64,000 bases of DNA. Origin: Gammaproteobacteria bacterium (ex Lamellibrachia satsuma) (GTDB lineage: Bacteria > Pseudomonadota > Gammaproteobacteria > Chromatiales > Chromatiaceae). Below are positions 39,021 through 48,543 of this stretch, one piece after another (the first letter of the stretch is position 1; every line of letters starts with the position of its first letter). The stretch is from positions 2,830,001 to 2,894,000 of the forward strand of contig CP053680.1 of the NCBI GenBank assembly GCA_019623805.1. Reading direction: 5' to 3'. The notes under the pieces were generated by a model. The model worked only from the letters and a program-made list of their open reading frames with translations, had not been told where the DNA came from and did no database searches. The position numbers were made by a program, and so were the translations under genes.

Positions 39021-39422
39021 GTGCTGGAATATATCTTTTTCGATGAGCGTCCCTGGCGGCGTTTTATTGAGTTTTTGCAGGATCAGGAGTTGGCGCCGGA
39101 GACATCAAAAGACGATGAGGGCTGGTTGGTGATGTTGCCGGAGGATATCGACGACGATCTCAATGATCGGGTTGAGGCCTTTTATGACAAGATGCTGGAC
39201 TTCAACGAGATTTTGGTTGCGGAAGCGGAGGGAGAGGATCACGTGCACGCGGCCGGGGTCAATATCACCCTGAAGGACGGCCGTACCGTACAGGCGGCTA
39301 TCGATCCGAAGGTGATGCGGCGTCTGTTGGAGGTTGTGACCGCAGAAGAGTTGGGGGATGTGGTCAACGCTATTGCCGATGCGGTGGAAAATCCTGACCA
39401 GCGTTCGATCTGTCAGCGCTGA
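39021..39422 (+). CDS. Small acidic protein of unknown function
   Basis: The protein has 133 residues and is strongly acidic (for example PEDIDDDLNDRVEAFYD). It has a predicted alpha/beta composition, and no signal, membrane segment or known motif is visible. A GTG start follows AGGAGAGGGG, a strong ribosome site, which supports real translation. It overlaps the convergent small membrane protein gene by ten bases. Function is not recognised. Confidence 0.75.
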   Translation: MLEYIFFDERPWRRFIEFLQDQELAPETSKDDEGWLVMLPEDIDDDLNDRVEAFYDKMLDFNEILVAEAEGEDHVHAAGVNITLKDGRTVQAAIDPKVMRRLLEVVTAEELGDVVNAIADAVENPDQRSICQR

Positions 39423-39646
39423 TCCGCTTCCTCTCGCGCCTGCTTTAATCTGTCTTCTGACTGTTGCATGGACGCCTCCAGTTTTGCCGCAGCGCGGCGG
39501 GCCGCCTTCTTCCGCTCCACCAGTTCGATGTATTCCTTGGGAGTCAGGGTGATGTCCTGTTCCGGCGGAGCGTCGGAGGTTTTGAGTACATAGTAAATGC
39601 CGCCGATCAGGACGATGAATACGGCGAAAAAGACGGTTCTGTTCAT
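39413..39646 (-). CDS. Small membrane protein with coiled-coil tail
   Basis: The 77 residues begin with one transmembrane helix (about 5-22), followed by a polar segment and a charged, heptad-like helix rich in Lys, Arg, Ala and Glu. No family is recognised. It might be a membrane-tethered assembly or regulatory peptide, but that is speculation. The gene overlaps its convergent neighbour by ten bases. Confidence 0.65.
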   Translation of the reverse strand: MNRTVFFAVFIVLIGGIYYVLKTSDAPPEQDITLTPKEYIELVERKKAARRAAAKLEASMQQSEDRLKQAREEADQR

Positions 39647-39708
39647 GCTTTGTGGTCTGGCCTGATATTAAAATGCACTCTAAGGGTCTCTGAGTTTAGT
39701 TGGAATAT

Positions 39709-39798
39709 TGTCATCTCGACAGTAGAGAGAGATCTCACACCTCCGACAGCGAGTCATTACTCCGTTGCTTGAGATTTCTCGCTACGCTCGAAATGACA
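39709..39798. repeat. TGTCAT-ended palindromic repeat
   Basis: A 90-bp element starting TGTCATCTCGAC and ending CGAAATGACA, whose ends are inverted copies (10 of 11 bases). The inside holds GAGAGATCTC and GAGATTTCTC. Related elements occur at 46812-46931 and 48967-49045. Confidence 0.65.
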
Positions 39799-39816
39799 CT
39801 TGATTTCAAGTATGGC

Positions 39817-40479
39817 CTAATTTTCGCCGTGCAGCCTTAGAATGGGCCAATCCTTTTCCCCGGCATGGCGGAGCAGAGTCTCATCCGGGTCGACCGCCAC
39901 GGGATGGTCGACGCGTTCCAGCAGGGGGATGTCGTTGTGGGAGTCGCTGTAGAACCAGCTGCCCCGCAGATCCGTACCCTTTTTTGCAAGCCACTGCGTG
40001 AGCCGGTTGACCTTGCCGATCTGAAAACAGGGCTCTCCCGCCACTTCTCCGGTATATCGGCCGCCGATTTTTTCAGGTTCGGTGGCGATCAGGTTCTTCA
40101 CACCAAATCTCTCGGCGATGGGAGTGGTGACGAAGGCATTGGTGGCAGTGATGATCATCAGCTCATCTCCTGCATCCCGATGTTTTTGCAGCAGTTGTCG
40201 GGCGCTTGTACTGATGATCGGGTCGATTTTATCGGCCAGGAACGCTGCCCGCCATTTCAGCAACTGATTCGGTTCATGGTCACGCAACGGTCGCAGGGAA
40301 AAACGCAGAAACTCAAGGATGTCGAGCCGGCCTTCTTTGTACTCCTGGTAAAATCGCTCGTTTTCGCGTTCGTAGAATTCTCCATCCACAACTCCGTTCT
40401 CCACCAGCCAAGTCCCCCAGAGATAGTCGGAGTCCCCGGCCAGCAATGTGTTATCGAGGTCGAAGAGGGCAAGGGCCAT
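39817..40479 (-). CDS. HAD-IB family phosphatase
   Basis: The protein has 220 residues and starts ALALFDLDNTLLAGDSDY, the HAD motif I with the nucleophile Asp. It also has MIITATN (motif II) and SWFYSDSHNDIPLLERVD (motif IV), and fits the HAD-IB SerB-like subfamily. Members are mostly phosphoserine- or phospholipid-phosphatases, and the substrate here is unknown. The gene diverges from rppH. Confidence 0.88.
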   Translation of the reverse strand: MALALFDLDNTLLAGDSDYLWGTWLVENGVVDGEFYERENERFYQEYKEGRLDILEFLRFSLRPLRDHEPNQLLKWRAAFLADKIDPIISTSARQLLQKHRDAGDELMIITATNAFVTTPIAERFGVKNLIATEPEKIGGRYTGEVAGEPCFQIGKVNRLTQWLAKKGTDLRGSWFYSDSHNDIPLLERVDHPVAVDPDETLLRHAGEKDWPILRLHGEN

Positions 40480-40647
40480 GGGTTAAATCCTGTTGGTTGC
40501 TGAGATCTTCCCGTGAAGAGTCCCAAAAGACAAAGGTACCGGATTTTTCTTTATAAGCAAAATCTTATGTTGTCTGGTTTGCTTGCCGATAAACTGGGTT
40601 TATGGAAAAATCACAGTACCCTGCTAACTGGACTAAGAGTTGAACCT

Positions 40648-41172
40648 TTGATCGATTCTGATGGTTTTCGACCCAATGTCGGCATCATTCTCTGCAACAA
40701 CCATCGACAGTTGTTCTGGGGACGCCGTGTGGGTCAGAATGCCTGGCAGTTTCCTCAGGGCGGAATCAATAGCGATGAGACGCCTGAACAGGCGATGTAC
40801 CGGGAACTGGAAGAGGAGGTCGGCCTGAAGCCCCACCAGGTCGAGATCATGGGCTCAACGCGGAACTGGTTACGCTATCGTCTCCCGGCGCGTTATATCC
40901 GTAAGAACTGCCAGCCCCTCTGCATCGGGCAGAAGCAGGTCTGGTTCCTGCTGAAGACAAAATGTCCAGAGGATTCGTTCTGCTTCGACGGCACCGACAC
41001 ACCGGAATTTGATGAGTGGCGCTGGGTGAAATACTGGCTGCCGGTGCGGGAAGTGATCTATTTCAAACGCAGTGTTTATGCCCGTGCTCTGGAGGAGTTG
41101 GCACCACTGCTCTATCCCGAAGGTATGCCGGCGCGTTCGCATTCGAACTATTTGCGGCAAAATCGGCGCTGA
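40648..41172 (+). CDS. rppH: RNA pyrophosphohydrolase RppH (Nudix)
   Basis: Using the TTG at 40648 (AAGAG upstream) the protein has 174 residues and begins [16 protein letters not shown], the conserved RppH start. The Nudix box is intact: [20 protein letters not shown] followed by VGL. RppH removes pyrophosphate from triphosphorylated mRNA 5' ends and so starts decay. The in-frame extension back to 40513 has no homology to the family. The gene lies upstream of ptsP, the same neighbour as in E. coli. Confidence 0.95.
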   Translation: MIDSDGFRPNVGIILCNNHRQLFWGRRVGQNAWQFPQGGINSDETPEQAMYRELEEEVGLKPHQVEIMGSTRNWLRYRLPARYIRKNCQPLCIGQKQVWFLLKTKCPEDSFCFDGTDTPEFDEWRWVKYWLPVREVIYFKRSVYARALEELAPLLYPEGMPARSHSNYLRQNRR

Positions 41173-41225
41173 AAGGCGTGTTCAGGTACCTCTGAGCAAT
41201 TGAGAGGTTTCCTGCGAAGTGTGAG

Positions 41226-41293
41226 CAGGAGCGGCACCCCCGTCGCGATTTACCTACTCTACGGAGTTTTCGTGGCGAGGGCGCCGCTCCTAC
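41226..41293. repeat. Imperfect palindrome (AGGAGCGGC type)
   Basis: AGGAGCGGC... at the left end faces ...GCCGCTCCT at the right over about 67 bp, with a GTCGCGA/TCGTGGCGA interior. It resembles the REP-type intergenic palindromes common in gammaproteobacteria. It lies between rppH and ptsP. Confidence 0.6.
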
Positions 41294-41331
41294 AGTATTT
41301 CCCGTTTGTTTGACCTGATCTCAGAGGGCTA

Positions 41332-43593
41332 ATGCTCGAAACTCTGCATCGAATCGTCAAAGAGGTAAACGCTGCCCCCGATCTGGGCGAGGCGCTGGAA
41401 CTCATCGTTGCGCGGGTGAAAAAAGCGGTGGGCGCCGATGTCTGTTCCGTCTACCTGACCGATTTCGAGAGGCGCGAACATGTACTGCGGGCCACGGAAG
41501 GTTTGCAGTCTGCAGCCGTCGGTAAGGTCAGGCTCCCCCTGCACAGGGGGTTGATTGGGCTGGTATGCGAGCGTGCCGAGCCGGTCAACGTAGCGGATGC
41601 CCCCAATCATCGTCATTATCTGTTTGCCTATGAGACGGGTGAAACCCGCTATCACGGTTTTCTCGGTGTGCCTATTATTCAGAATCGCAGGGTACTCGGC
41701 GTGCTGGTGGTGCGTCAGATAAAGCAGCGTACCTTCGATGACAGCGAGGTAACCTTCCTCTTTACCCTTGCCGCACAGCTTGCGGGTGCCATTACCCATG
41801 CCCAGGCGAGTGGTGAACTTGTCACCATGGAGGGTGTGGCACCTCCCACCCGTTTTCTGCAAGGACGTGCGGGTGCTCCAGGTGTGGCTCTGGGTACGGC
41901 GGTAGTTGTTTACCCTCCCGCCGATCTGGATGCAGTGCCTGACCGCAAGGGAGAAGACCCCGAGCAGGAGGAGGAGGATTTCCGCACCGCAGTGGCTGCA
42001 GTGGTGGAGGATTTGATGGCCCTGGAAGACCGGGTGGAGGACAGTCTGCCTGCTGAAGACCGGGCGCTGTTCGATGCCTGGCTCATGATGCTGGGCAGCG
42101 ACTCTCTGATCGGTAAGACAGTGGAACGTATCATGGCCGGCGATTGGGCGGCTGGTGCTTTGCGTCAGACCATCGAAGAGCATGCCAAGGTGTTCGACGG
42201 CATGGACGATGTCTACCTGCGGGAGCGGGCATCCGATGTGCGCGATCTGGGCCGCCGCATACTCATGCACCTGCAGCAGGAGCGGTCCGGTCCGGTCGAC
42301 TATCCGGAGGACACCATCCTGGTAGGTGATGAGGTCAGCGCCATGCAGCTTGCCGATGTACCGATGGAACGTCTTGCGGGACTTGTTTCAGCCAAGGGCG
42401 CCAGTTTCTCCCATGTTGCCATATTGGCTCGGGCGATGGGCATTCCCGCAGTCATGGGGGTGAGCGACCTGCCCGTGGGGCGGGTCGATGGGCGTTTCCT
42501 CATCAGCGATGGCTACCGGGGGCGCATCTATGTTTCACCGGCGCCGTCGGTGAGAACCGAGTACCTGCGGCTGGCGGAAGAGGATCGGGCACTGAGCGCA
42601 GAGCTGGAGGCGACCCGTGATCTGCCTTCAGAGACCTCCGACGGGGTGTCGGTGCGGCTCTATCTGAATACTGGTCTGGTTTCCGAGATGAGTACACTGG
42701 GTTCCGATGCGGCTGCGGGGGTCGGTCTCTACCGAACAGAAGTCCCCTTTATGGTGCGCGACCGTTTCCCCTGTGAAGAGGCGCAGACAGCAAACTATCG
42801 GAATGTCCTTGAGACCTTTGCCCCCAGGCCAGTCACCATTCGCACCCTCGACATTGGTGGCGATAAACCCCTGCCCTATTTTCCGGTCAATGAGTCCAAC
42901 CCGTTCCTTGGCTGGCGCGGTATCCGTATCTCACTGGATCATCCGGAGATATTTCTCACCCAAGTGCGTGCCATGCTGCGTGCAGCCATTGGCTTGGATA
43001 ATCTGCAGCTGCTATTGCCGATGATCAGCAATGTGAGTGAGGTGGATGATTCACTGCTGCTGATTCAGCGGGCACACGATGAACTGGTCGAAGAGGGCCA
43101 TGGGGTGAAGATGCCCCGTGTCGGTGTGATGATAGAAGTGCCGGCTGCGGTCTATCAGGTGGAGGCATTGGCGCGCCGGGTCGATTTTCTCTCGGTCGGC
43201 ACCAATGATTTGACCCAGTATCTGTTGGCGGTGGATCGTAACAACTCCCATGTGGCGGAGATCTACGATGATCTGCATCCCGCTGTGTTGCGGGCTTTGA
43301 TTCAGGTAGTGGAGGGGGGCAGGCAATTTCACCGGGAGGTCAGCGTCTGTGGTGAGATGGCGGGCAGCCCTGCAGCAGCGGTCTTGCTGCTGGGTATGGG
43401 GGTCGAAAATCTTAGTATGAGCGCCAGCAGCCTGCTACGGGTGAAGTGGGTGATTCATTCCATCAGCCGCGCCAGGGCCAGGGAACTGCTGCAGGCAGCG
43501 CTGCGCTGCGAAAAGGCTGCTGAAGTCAGGGCTTTGCTCAGCAATGCGCTGGAAGAGATAGGGCTGGGTGGCTTGGTCAGGGCGGGGAAATAA
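41332..43593 (+). CDS. ptsP: PTS enzyme I-Ntr (PtsP) with N-terminal GAF domain
   Basis: The protein has 753 residues. The N-terminal GAF domain (about 15-150) is followed by the EI module: GRAGAPGVALG (about 173), the phosphorylated His in KGASFSHVAILARAMG (about 361), the PEP-binding IGGDKPLPYFP with NESNPFLGWRG, TNDLTQYLLAVDR, and the active-site CGEMAG. It transfers phosphate from PEP to NPr and signals nitrogen and potassium status. NPr and EIIA-Ntr genes are not in the window. Confidence 0.96.
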   Translation: MLETLHRIVKEVNAAPDLGEALELIVARVKKAVGADVCSVYLTDFERREHVLRATEGLQSAAVGKVRLPLHRGLIGLVCERAEPVNVADAPNHRHYLFAYETGETRYHGFLGVPIIQNRRVLGVLVVRQIKQRTFDDSEVTFLFTLAAQLAGAITHAQASGELVTMEGVAPPTRFLQGRAGAPGVALGTAVVVYPPADLDAVPDRKGEDPEQEEEDFRTAVAAVVEDLMALEDRVEDSLPAEDRALFDAWLMMLGSDSLIGKTVERIMAGDWAAGALRQTIEEHAKVFDGMDDVYLRERASDVRDLGRRILMHLQQERSGPVDYPEDTILVGDEVSAMQLADVPMERLAGLVSAKGASFSHVAILARAMGIPAVMGVSDLPVGRVDGRFLISDGYRGRIYVSPAPSVRTEYLRLAEEDRALSAELEATRDLPSETSDGVSVRLYLNTGLVSEMSTLGSDAAAGVGLYRTEVPFMVRDRFPCEEAQTANYRNVLETFAPRPVTIRTLDIGGDKPLPYFPVNESNPFLGWRGIRISLDHPEIFLTQVRAMLRAAIGLDNLQLLLPMISNVSEVDDSLLLIQRAHDELVEEGHGVKMPRVGVMIEVPAAVYQVEALARRVDFLSVGTNDLTQYLLAVDRNNSHVAEIYDDLHPAVLRALIQVVEGGRQFHREVSVCGEMAGSPAAAVLLLGMGVENLSMSASSLLRVKWVIHSISRARARELLQAALRCEKAAEVRALLSNALEEIGLGGLVRAGK

Positions 43594-43733
43594 GTGACCT
43601 TGGGCGCACTCTTCATGGCAGAGACGGCGAAAAATCGATTCATGGATCTTCCCTGAATATTATCTGGATGAACCTGCTGTCCAACCACCTACAATGAATA
43701 TAAGCCCAAAAACGGGCAACCAGAGGAGTGAGA

Positions 43734-44678
43734 ATGAGAAAGCTGTTTTTGATGGTCTGTCTGCTGCCAGCGCTGCTGATTGCAGCGGAACGTGGTCCGG
43801 CGGTGAAGAATTATCCTGCAGATCAGGTGACGGATGACGTCTATGTCATTCATGGCCCGCTGGGTCGGCCCTCGGCGGAGAATCAGGGTTTCATGAACAA
43901 TCCGGCCTTTATCGTCACCGATGAAGGCGTGGTGATTGTTGATCCCGGCGCCAGTGTGCAGATCGGCGAGATGGTGCTGCGTCAAATCCGCAAGGTCACT
44001 GACAAGCCGGTGGTTGCGGTGATGAATACCCACATCCATGGCGACCACTGGCTGGCCAATCAGGCGATCCGGTCTGCCTATCCGAAGGTGGCGATCTATG
44101 GTCATCCCAATATGATTGCCAAGATCGAAGAGGGCGAAGGTCAGAGCTGGGTCGATTCACTGTTGAGCATGACGGATAATGCAACCAGGGGAACGGAAGT
44201 CGTAGGGCCAAATCATGCGATTGATCATGGTGGTGAAATCACCTTGGCCGGACTCAAGATCCGTTTTCTGTTCGAGCCCAAGGCCCATAGCGATTCCGAT
44301 TTGATGATCGAGGTTCCTTCAAAGAAGTTACTGTTTCTCGGGGACAATGTCATGCTTGGTCGTCTGGGCCAGATGCGGCATGGGACGTTTAAGGGCAATA
44401 TCGCGGCCATTGATATGGCTCTGAAAGTGGATGCGGCGTTTTTTGTGCCTGGCCACGGCGCAACCGGCGGCCGTGAGGTTCCGGAAACCTACCAGCGTTA
44501 TCTCTCCACCCTCAGAAATGAGGTGGCGAAGCAGCTGGATGAGGGCTTGAGCGACTACGAGATCAAACCCATCGTGGTGAAACTGCTCTCCGATTACAAG
44601 GATTGGGTTGATTTTGATATGGAGGTGGGCAGCCACGTCAGCATTGCCTATCTTGAAGTAGAAGCAGAGATGTTTTAA
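43734..44678 (+). CDS. Secreted MBL-fold metallo-hydrolase (SoxH-like)
   Basis: From ATG 43734 (AGAGGAG six bases ahead) this is a 314-residue protein with a signal peptide (LLPALLIAAERG). Zinc ligands are in NTHIHGDHWLANQ (about residue 100), LFEPKAHSDSD, LFLGDNVM and FVPGHGATGG. It belongs to a periplasmic metallo-beta-lactamase group often found beside sulfur-oxidation or quinoprotein-related genes. Here the next gene is rubrerythrin, so the substrate is not indicated by context. Confidence 0.85.
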   Translation: MRKLFLMVCLLPALLIAAERGPAVKNYPADQVTDDVYVIHGPLGRPSAENQGFMNNPAFIVTDEGVVIVDPGASVQIGEMVLRQIRKVTDKPVVAVMNTHIHGDHWLANQAIRSAYPKVAIYGHPNMIAKIEEGEGQSWVDSLLSMTDNATRGTEVVGPNHAIDHGGEITLAGLKIRFLFEPKAHSDSDLMIEVPSKKLLFLGDNVMLGRLGQMRHGTFKGNIAAIDMALKVDAAFFVPGHGATGGREVPETYQRYLSTLRNEVAKQLDEGLSDYEIKPIVVKLLSDYKDWVDFDMEVGSHVSIAYLEVEAEMF

Positions 44679-44713
44679 GACTTCATGATGTGAGTTATGA
44701 GTCAGTGATTAAC

Positions 44714-44734
44714 GTAGGGTGCGACGCGCGCACC
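44714..44734. repeat. GTAGGGTGCG hairpin repeat
   Basis: GTAGGGTGCG facing CGCGCACC in the short gap before rubrerythrin, a degenerate copy of the family at 38969-38993. Confidence 0.5.
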
Positions 44735-44757
44735 ATGATTGCTTCATGAGGTGAATG

Positions 44758-45336
44758 ATGAGTCAGTCTTTGAAAGGAACCCGCACGGAAAGAAACCTGA
44801 TGACCGCCTTTGCCGGTGAGTCTCAGGCACGCAATCGTTATACCTACTATGCAGGTGCCGCCCGCAAAGAGGGCCTGGTGCAGATCGCCCATATCTTTGA
44901 GGAGACTGCGAACCAGGAGAAGGAGCACGCCAAACGTTTCTACAAGTTTCTCGAAGGTGGAGAGGTGGAGATTACAGAAACCTTTCCTGCGGGGGACATG
45001 GGAGATACCCTGGCGAATCTGCGCCACGCCGCTGCGGGAGAGGAGCATGAGTGGACAACCATGTATCCGGGGTTTGCCAAGACCGCCCGTGAAGAGGGTT
45101 TCGAGCAGGTGGCAATGGCGTTCGAGGCGATCTCCATTGCGGAGAAACAGCACGGCAAGCGCTACCAGGATCTGGCAGACAACCTTGAAGCCGGACGGGT
45201 CTTCAGGCGCAACGGCAAGGTGGTCTGGCGCTGCCGCAACTGCGGTTACCTGCATGAGGGAGATGAGGCGCCGGGCGTCTGTCCCGCCTGTCTTCATCCA
45301 CAGGCCCATTTCGAGCTATTGGGCGAGAATTGGTAG
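44758..45336 (+). CDS. Rubrerythrin
   Basis: This 192-residue protein has a ferritin-like four-helix diiron domain (Glu/His ligands in FEETANQEKEHAKRF and ISIAEKQHGKRY). A C-terminal rubredoxin-like domain has two CxxC pairs (CRNCGYL and CPACLHP). Rubrerythrins reduce hydrogen peroxide in microaerobic organisms using rubredoxin or NADH-linked donors. The second ATG (44758) has better spacing to GAGG than the first (44755). Confidence 0.95.
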   Translation: MSQSLKGTRTERNLMTAFAGESQARNRYTYYAGAARKEGLVQIAHIFEETANQEKEHAKRFYKFLEGGEVEITETFPAGDMGDTLANLRHAAAGEEHEWTTMYPGFAKTAREEGFEQVAMAFEAISIAEKQHGKRYQDLADNLEAGRVFRRNGKVVWRCRNCGYLHEGDEAPGVCPACLHPQAHFELLGENW

Positions 45337-45342
45337 GCGTCT

Positions 45343-45431
45343 GCCTGATCCGCTACGCTCGATCAGGCCTAGGAATCTACGCTGAAATCCACCAAGGAAG
45401 CCGTAGGCCGGTTCAAGCTTGCGGAACCGGC
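45343..45431. repeat. REP-like inverted pair
   Basis: A 30-bp unit at 45343-45372 is oriented opposite to a second unit at 45403-45431. Both belong to the GTAGGCC...AGCGGA family found at 6768-6855 and 10608-10637. The pair separates rubrerythrin from hisB. Confidence 0.7.
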
Positions 45432-45526
45432 AGGCACCTCGCACTGCTATTTTGTCGGTTTTGCTCTAAAATGCGTTCTTTGTCGGCGATTCGTCGTTGA
45501 ATCCATAAATGTTCGGAGCCCTTCCC

Positions 45527-46117
45527 ATGCAGCGCACAGCGCAGGTGGAACGCAATACACTGGAGACTCAAATCAGCGTTACGCTGAATCTGGACGGTAC
45601 GGGCACCTCCCGTTTCGCGACCGACGTCCCTTTTCTTGACCACATGCTGGATCAGGTGGCCCGTCACGGCCTGATCGACCTGGAGATCGATGCCAAGGGT
45701 GATCTGGAGATCGATGCTCACCACACAGTGGAGGATATCGGCATCACTCTGGGGCAGGCTCTGGCCGAGGCGCTGGGGGATAAAAAGGGTATTCGCCGAT
45801 ATGGCCACGCCTATGTGCCGCTGGACGAAGCGCTCTCCCGGGTGGTGGTCGATTTCTCCGGCCGTCCCGGTCTGGAGTACAACGTGGCCTTTACCCGCGC
45901 CCGTATCGGTGAGTTCGACGTGGATCTCTTTCTGGAGTTTTTTCAGGGACTGGTCAACCACGCCGGTATGACCCTGCACATCGACAACCTGCGGGGCATC
46001 AACGCCCACCATCAGGCCGAGACAGTATTCAAGGCGCTGGGCCGGGCGATGCGTATGGCGCTGGAGCCGGATCCCCGTATGTCCGATGTGGTGCCTTCCA
46101 CCAAGGGCTCGCTGTAA
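45527..46117 (+). CDS. hisB: Imidazoleglycerol-phosphate dehydratase
   Basis: The 196-residue monofunctional HisB starts at [11 protein letters not shown], with GGAG eight bases upstream. Metal-binding histidines are in [23 protein letters not shown] and [14 protein letters not shown]. It carries out the sixth step of histidine biosynthesis. It is the first gene of a hisB-H-A-F-I-E run; hisG, hisD and hisC must lie elsewhere. Confidence 0.96.
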   Translation: MQRTAQVERNTLETQISVTLNLDGTGTSRFATDVPFLDHMLDQVARHGLIDLEIDAKGDLEIDAHHTVEDIGITLGQALAEALGDKKGIRRYGHAYVPLDEALSRVVVDFSGRPGLEYNVAFTRARIGEFDVDLFLEFFQGLVNHAGMTLHIDNLRGINAHHQAETVFKALGRAMRMALEPDPRMSDVVPSTKGSL

Positions 46118-46150
46118 ACTCACCCCAATATTTTAAAGAGCAGTATTTCG

Positions 46151-46792
46151 ATGGCACAACGCATCGCAGTCATTGACTACGGTATGGGTAACCTGCGCTC
46201 CGTCGCCAAAGCGGTGGAGCATGTCACCGCTCCCGGCGACGAGGTGCTGGTAACCGATGATCCGACCCTGATACTCAACTCCGACCGGGTGGTCTTTCCC
46301 GGCCAGGGGGCGGCCCGCGACTGCATGGCCGCTATCTCCGATCACCATCTGAACCGGGCGATCCTGGATGCGGCACAATCCAAGCCGTTTCTGGGTATCT
46401 GCATGGGGCAGCAGGTGTTGATGGAGTTCAGTGAAGAGAACGAAGGTACCGAATTGCTCGGTCTCTATCCCGGCAGGGTGCGCCATTTTCCCGGTGGTCG
46501 CGGGCCCGATGGGGCTCTGCTGAAGATCCCGCATATGGGCTGGAACCGGGTGAGCCATAGTCACGATCATCCCCTCTGGGAGAATATCGATGAAGGTAGC
46601 CGTTTCTACTTTGTACACAGCTACTATGTCGATCCTGATGATGGCGATTTGACAGAGGCCACCACCGACTTCGGAGTTGCCTTTGCCAGCGCCATTGGCC
46701 GGGATAATCTTTTTGCGGTGCAGTTTCATCCGGAGAAGAGCGCTGATGATGGCCTGCGGCTATTGAAGAATTTTGTGAATTGGAAGGGTTAG
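46151..46792 (+). CDS. hisH: Imidazole glycerol phosphate synthase, glutaminase subunit
   Basis: The protein has 213 residues. The class I glutamine amidotransferase triad is visible: nucleophile Cys in LGICMGQQ, His and Glu in VQFHPEKS. HisH supplies ammonia to HisF. The gene is 33 bp downstream of hisB. The following 167-bp gap carries a TGTCAT-ended repeat (46812-46931) before hisA. Confidence 0.96.
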   Translation: MAQRIAVIDYGMGNLRSVAKAVEHVTAPGDEVLVTDDPTLILNSDRVVFPGQGAARDCMAAISDHHLNRAILDAAQSKPFLGICMGQQVLMEFSEENEGTELLGLYPGRVRHFPGGRGPDGALLKIPHMGWNRVSHSHDHPLWENIDEGSRFYFVHSYYVDPDDGDLTEATTDFGVAFASAIGRDNLFAVQFHPEKSADDGLRLLKNFVNWKG

Positions 46793-46811
46793 ATGTCTTC
46801 CGAAAATCCGA

Positions 46812-46931
46812 TGTCATCCCGAACGATAGAGAGGGATCCCGTGATGTTGGCAGTTGGGCAGGAGATTTCTCCCTGCGGTCGAGTAGTGCTACATGGATGT
46901 AGCGTTTACGAACCTAAGGACGGAAATGACA
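46812..46931. repeat. TGTCAT-ended palindromic repeat
   Basis: About 120 bp starting TGTCATCCCGA and ending GGAAATGACA, with internal GAGAGGGATCCC and GAGATTTCTCCC. It is the second member of the family at 39709-39798 and lies in the hisH-hisA gap. Confidence 0.6.
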
Positions 46932-46959
46932 GTGTTTTCATGAACAGTTAGGTGTTGAT

Positions 46960-47697
46960 GTGTTACTAATCCCCGCAATCGATTTGAAAGATGGTCAGTG
47001 TGTGCGCCTGCGCCAGGGCCGCATGGAGGACGACACCGTTTTCTCCGACAACCCGGTTGAGATGGCAGGCCGTTGGGTTGAAGCTGGCGGTCGGCGTCTG
47101 CACCTGGTCGATCTCAACGGCGCCTTCGCCGGAGAGCCGGTCAACGGTAGCGTTATACAGGGTATTGCAGAGGCCTATCCCGACATGCCGATACAGGTGG
47201 GTGGCGGCATCCGCGATGAAGCGACCATAGAGGCCTATCTGAAAGCGGGTGTGACCTACTGCATCATCGGCACTCAGGCGGTAAAAGAGCCCGAGTTCGT
47301 GGCCCGCGCCTGCAAGGCGTTTCCCGGTCATGTCATCGTCGGTTTGGATGCCAAAGAGGGGATGGTTGCGATCAACGGCTGGGCGGAGGTCACCGATCAG
47401 GAGGTGACCGAACTTGCGCGGCGTTTCGAGGACGACGGAGTCTCCTCCATCGTCTACACGGATATCGGCCGTGACGGCATGATGACCGGCCCCAATGTGG
47501 AGGCCACGACGGCGCTGGCCAATGCCATCAACATTCCTGTCGTGGCCTCCGGCGGTATTACCAACATCGGTGACATCGAAGCGTTGTGCAAAGCCTATAC
47601 CACCAACATCACCGCAGCCATTACCGGCCGGGCGATCTACGAGGGCACCCTCGACTTCGCCGAAGGCCAGAGACTGGCGGATGAGTTGATGGGGTGA
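46960..47697 (+). CDS. hisA: ProFAR isomerase HisA
   Basis: This 245-residue (beta-alpha)8-barrel starts [19 protein letters not shown] and has the phosphate-binding motifs [16 protein letters not shown] and [14 protein letters not shown]. The catalytic Asp pair (AIDLKDG and YTDIGRDGM) is present. It isomerises ProFAR to PRFAR in histidine synthesis. Confidence 0.97.
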   Translation: MLLIPAIDLKDGQCVRLRQGRMEDDTVFSDNPVEMAGRWVEAGGRRLHLVDLNGAFAGEPVNGSVIQGIAEAYPDMPIQVGGGIRDEATIEAYLKAGVTYCIIGTQAVKEPEFVARACKAFPGHVIVGLDAKEGMVAINGWAEVTDQEVTELARRFEDDGVSSIVYTDIGRDGMMTGPNVEATTALANAINIPVVASGGITNIGDIEALCKAYTTNITAAITGRAIYEGTLDFAEGQRLADELMG

Positions 47698-47772
47698 GTT
47701 TTCACCACGAAGGCCACGAAGGGTTTAAGTTTTTCTTCGTGCCCTTTGTGGTTAAGCAAAGGTAAATAAAGC
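47698..47772. repeat. Intergenic inverted repeat between hisA and hisF
   Basis: CACCACGAAGGCCACGAAGG near 47703 faces CGTGCCCTTTGTGG near 47740, giving an imperfect hairpin of a type common in bacterial intergenic spaces. It is the only feature in the gap. Confidence 0.4.
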
Positions 47773-48543
47773 ATGCTAGCCAAACGTATCATCCCCTGTC
47801 TCGATGTGGACAACGGCCGTGTGGTCAAGGGCGTCAAATTCGTGGAGATCCGCGATGCGGGCGACCCGGTGGAGGTGGCGCGCCGCTATAACGAAGAGGG
47901 TGCGGATGAGATCACCTTTCTCGATATCACCGCCAGCTCCGACGACCGGGAGACCATCGTCCACGTCGTGGAGCAAGTGGCATCCGAGGTCTTCATTCCC
48001 CTGACCGTGGGTGGCGGCATCCGGGTGGTGGAGGATGTGCGTCGCATGCTCAATGCAGGTGCGGACAAGGTGGCGATCAACACAGCGGCGGTTTTCAACC
48101 CTGAATTCGTCAGGGAGGCCACCACCCGATTTGGCTCCCAGTGCATCGTGGTTGCTATCGACGCAAAGAAGGTGAGCGGCGAGGGAGAACCTCTGAAGTG
48201 GGAGATTTTCACTCACGGCGGCCGCAAGCCCACCGGTATCGACGCCATCGAGTGGGCGAAGAGGATGGCGGACTACGGTGCCGGTGAGATCCTGCTCACC
48301 AGCATGGACCGGGACGGCACCAAGATCGGTTTCGATAACAAACTGACCCGGGCCATCGCCGAGGCGGTGCCGACCCCGGTGATCGCCTCCGGCGGCGTGG
48401 GCAATTTGCAGCATCTGGTGGATGGGGTGAAAGAGGGCGCGGCAGACGCTGTTCTGGCCGCCAGTATCTTCCATTTCGCCGAGTACAGCATCGGCGAGGC
48501 CAAGCGCTTCATGCAGGATCAGGGCGTCGAGGTCCGTCTGTGA
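47773..48543 (+). CDS. hisF: Imidazole glycerol phosphate synthase, cyclase subunit
   Basis: This 256-residue barrel starts [20 protein letters not shown], with the catalytic Asp in CLDVDNG and the second in TSMDRDGTK. Phosphate motifs are [11 protein letters not shown] and ASGGVGN. With HisH it forms IGP and AICAR. The stop overlaps the hisI start. Confidence 0.97.
   Translation: MLAKRIIPCLDVDNGRVVKGVKFVEIRDAGDPVEVARRYNEEGADEITFLDITASSDDRETIVHVVEQVASEVFIPLTVGGGIRVVEDVRRMLNAGADKVAINTAAVFNPEFVREATTRFGSQCIVVAIDAKKVSGEGEPLKWEIFTHGGRKPTGIDAIEWAKRMADYGAGEILLTSMDRDGTKIGFDNKLTRAIAEAVPTPVIASGGVGNLQHLVDGVKEGAADAVLAASIFHFAEYSIGEAKRFMQDQGVEVRL

Noticed and set aside
41329..42270. A 313-residue minus-strand ORF over ptsP
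   Set aside because: It is antisense to the GAF and EI domains of ptsP and shows no motif of its own.
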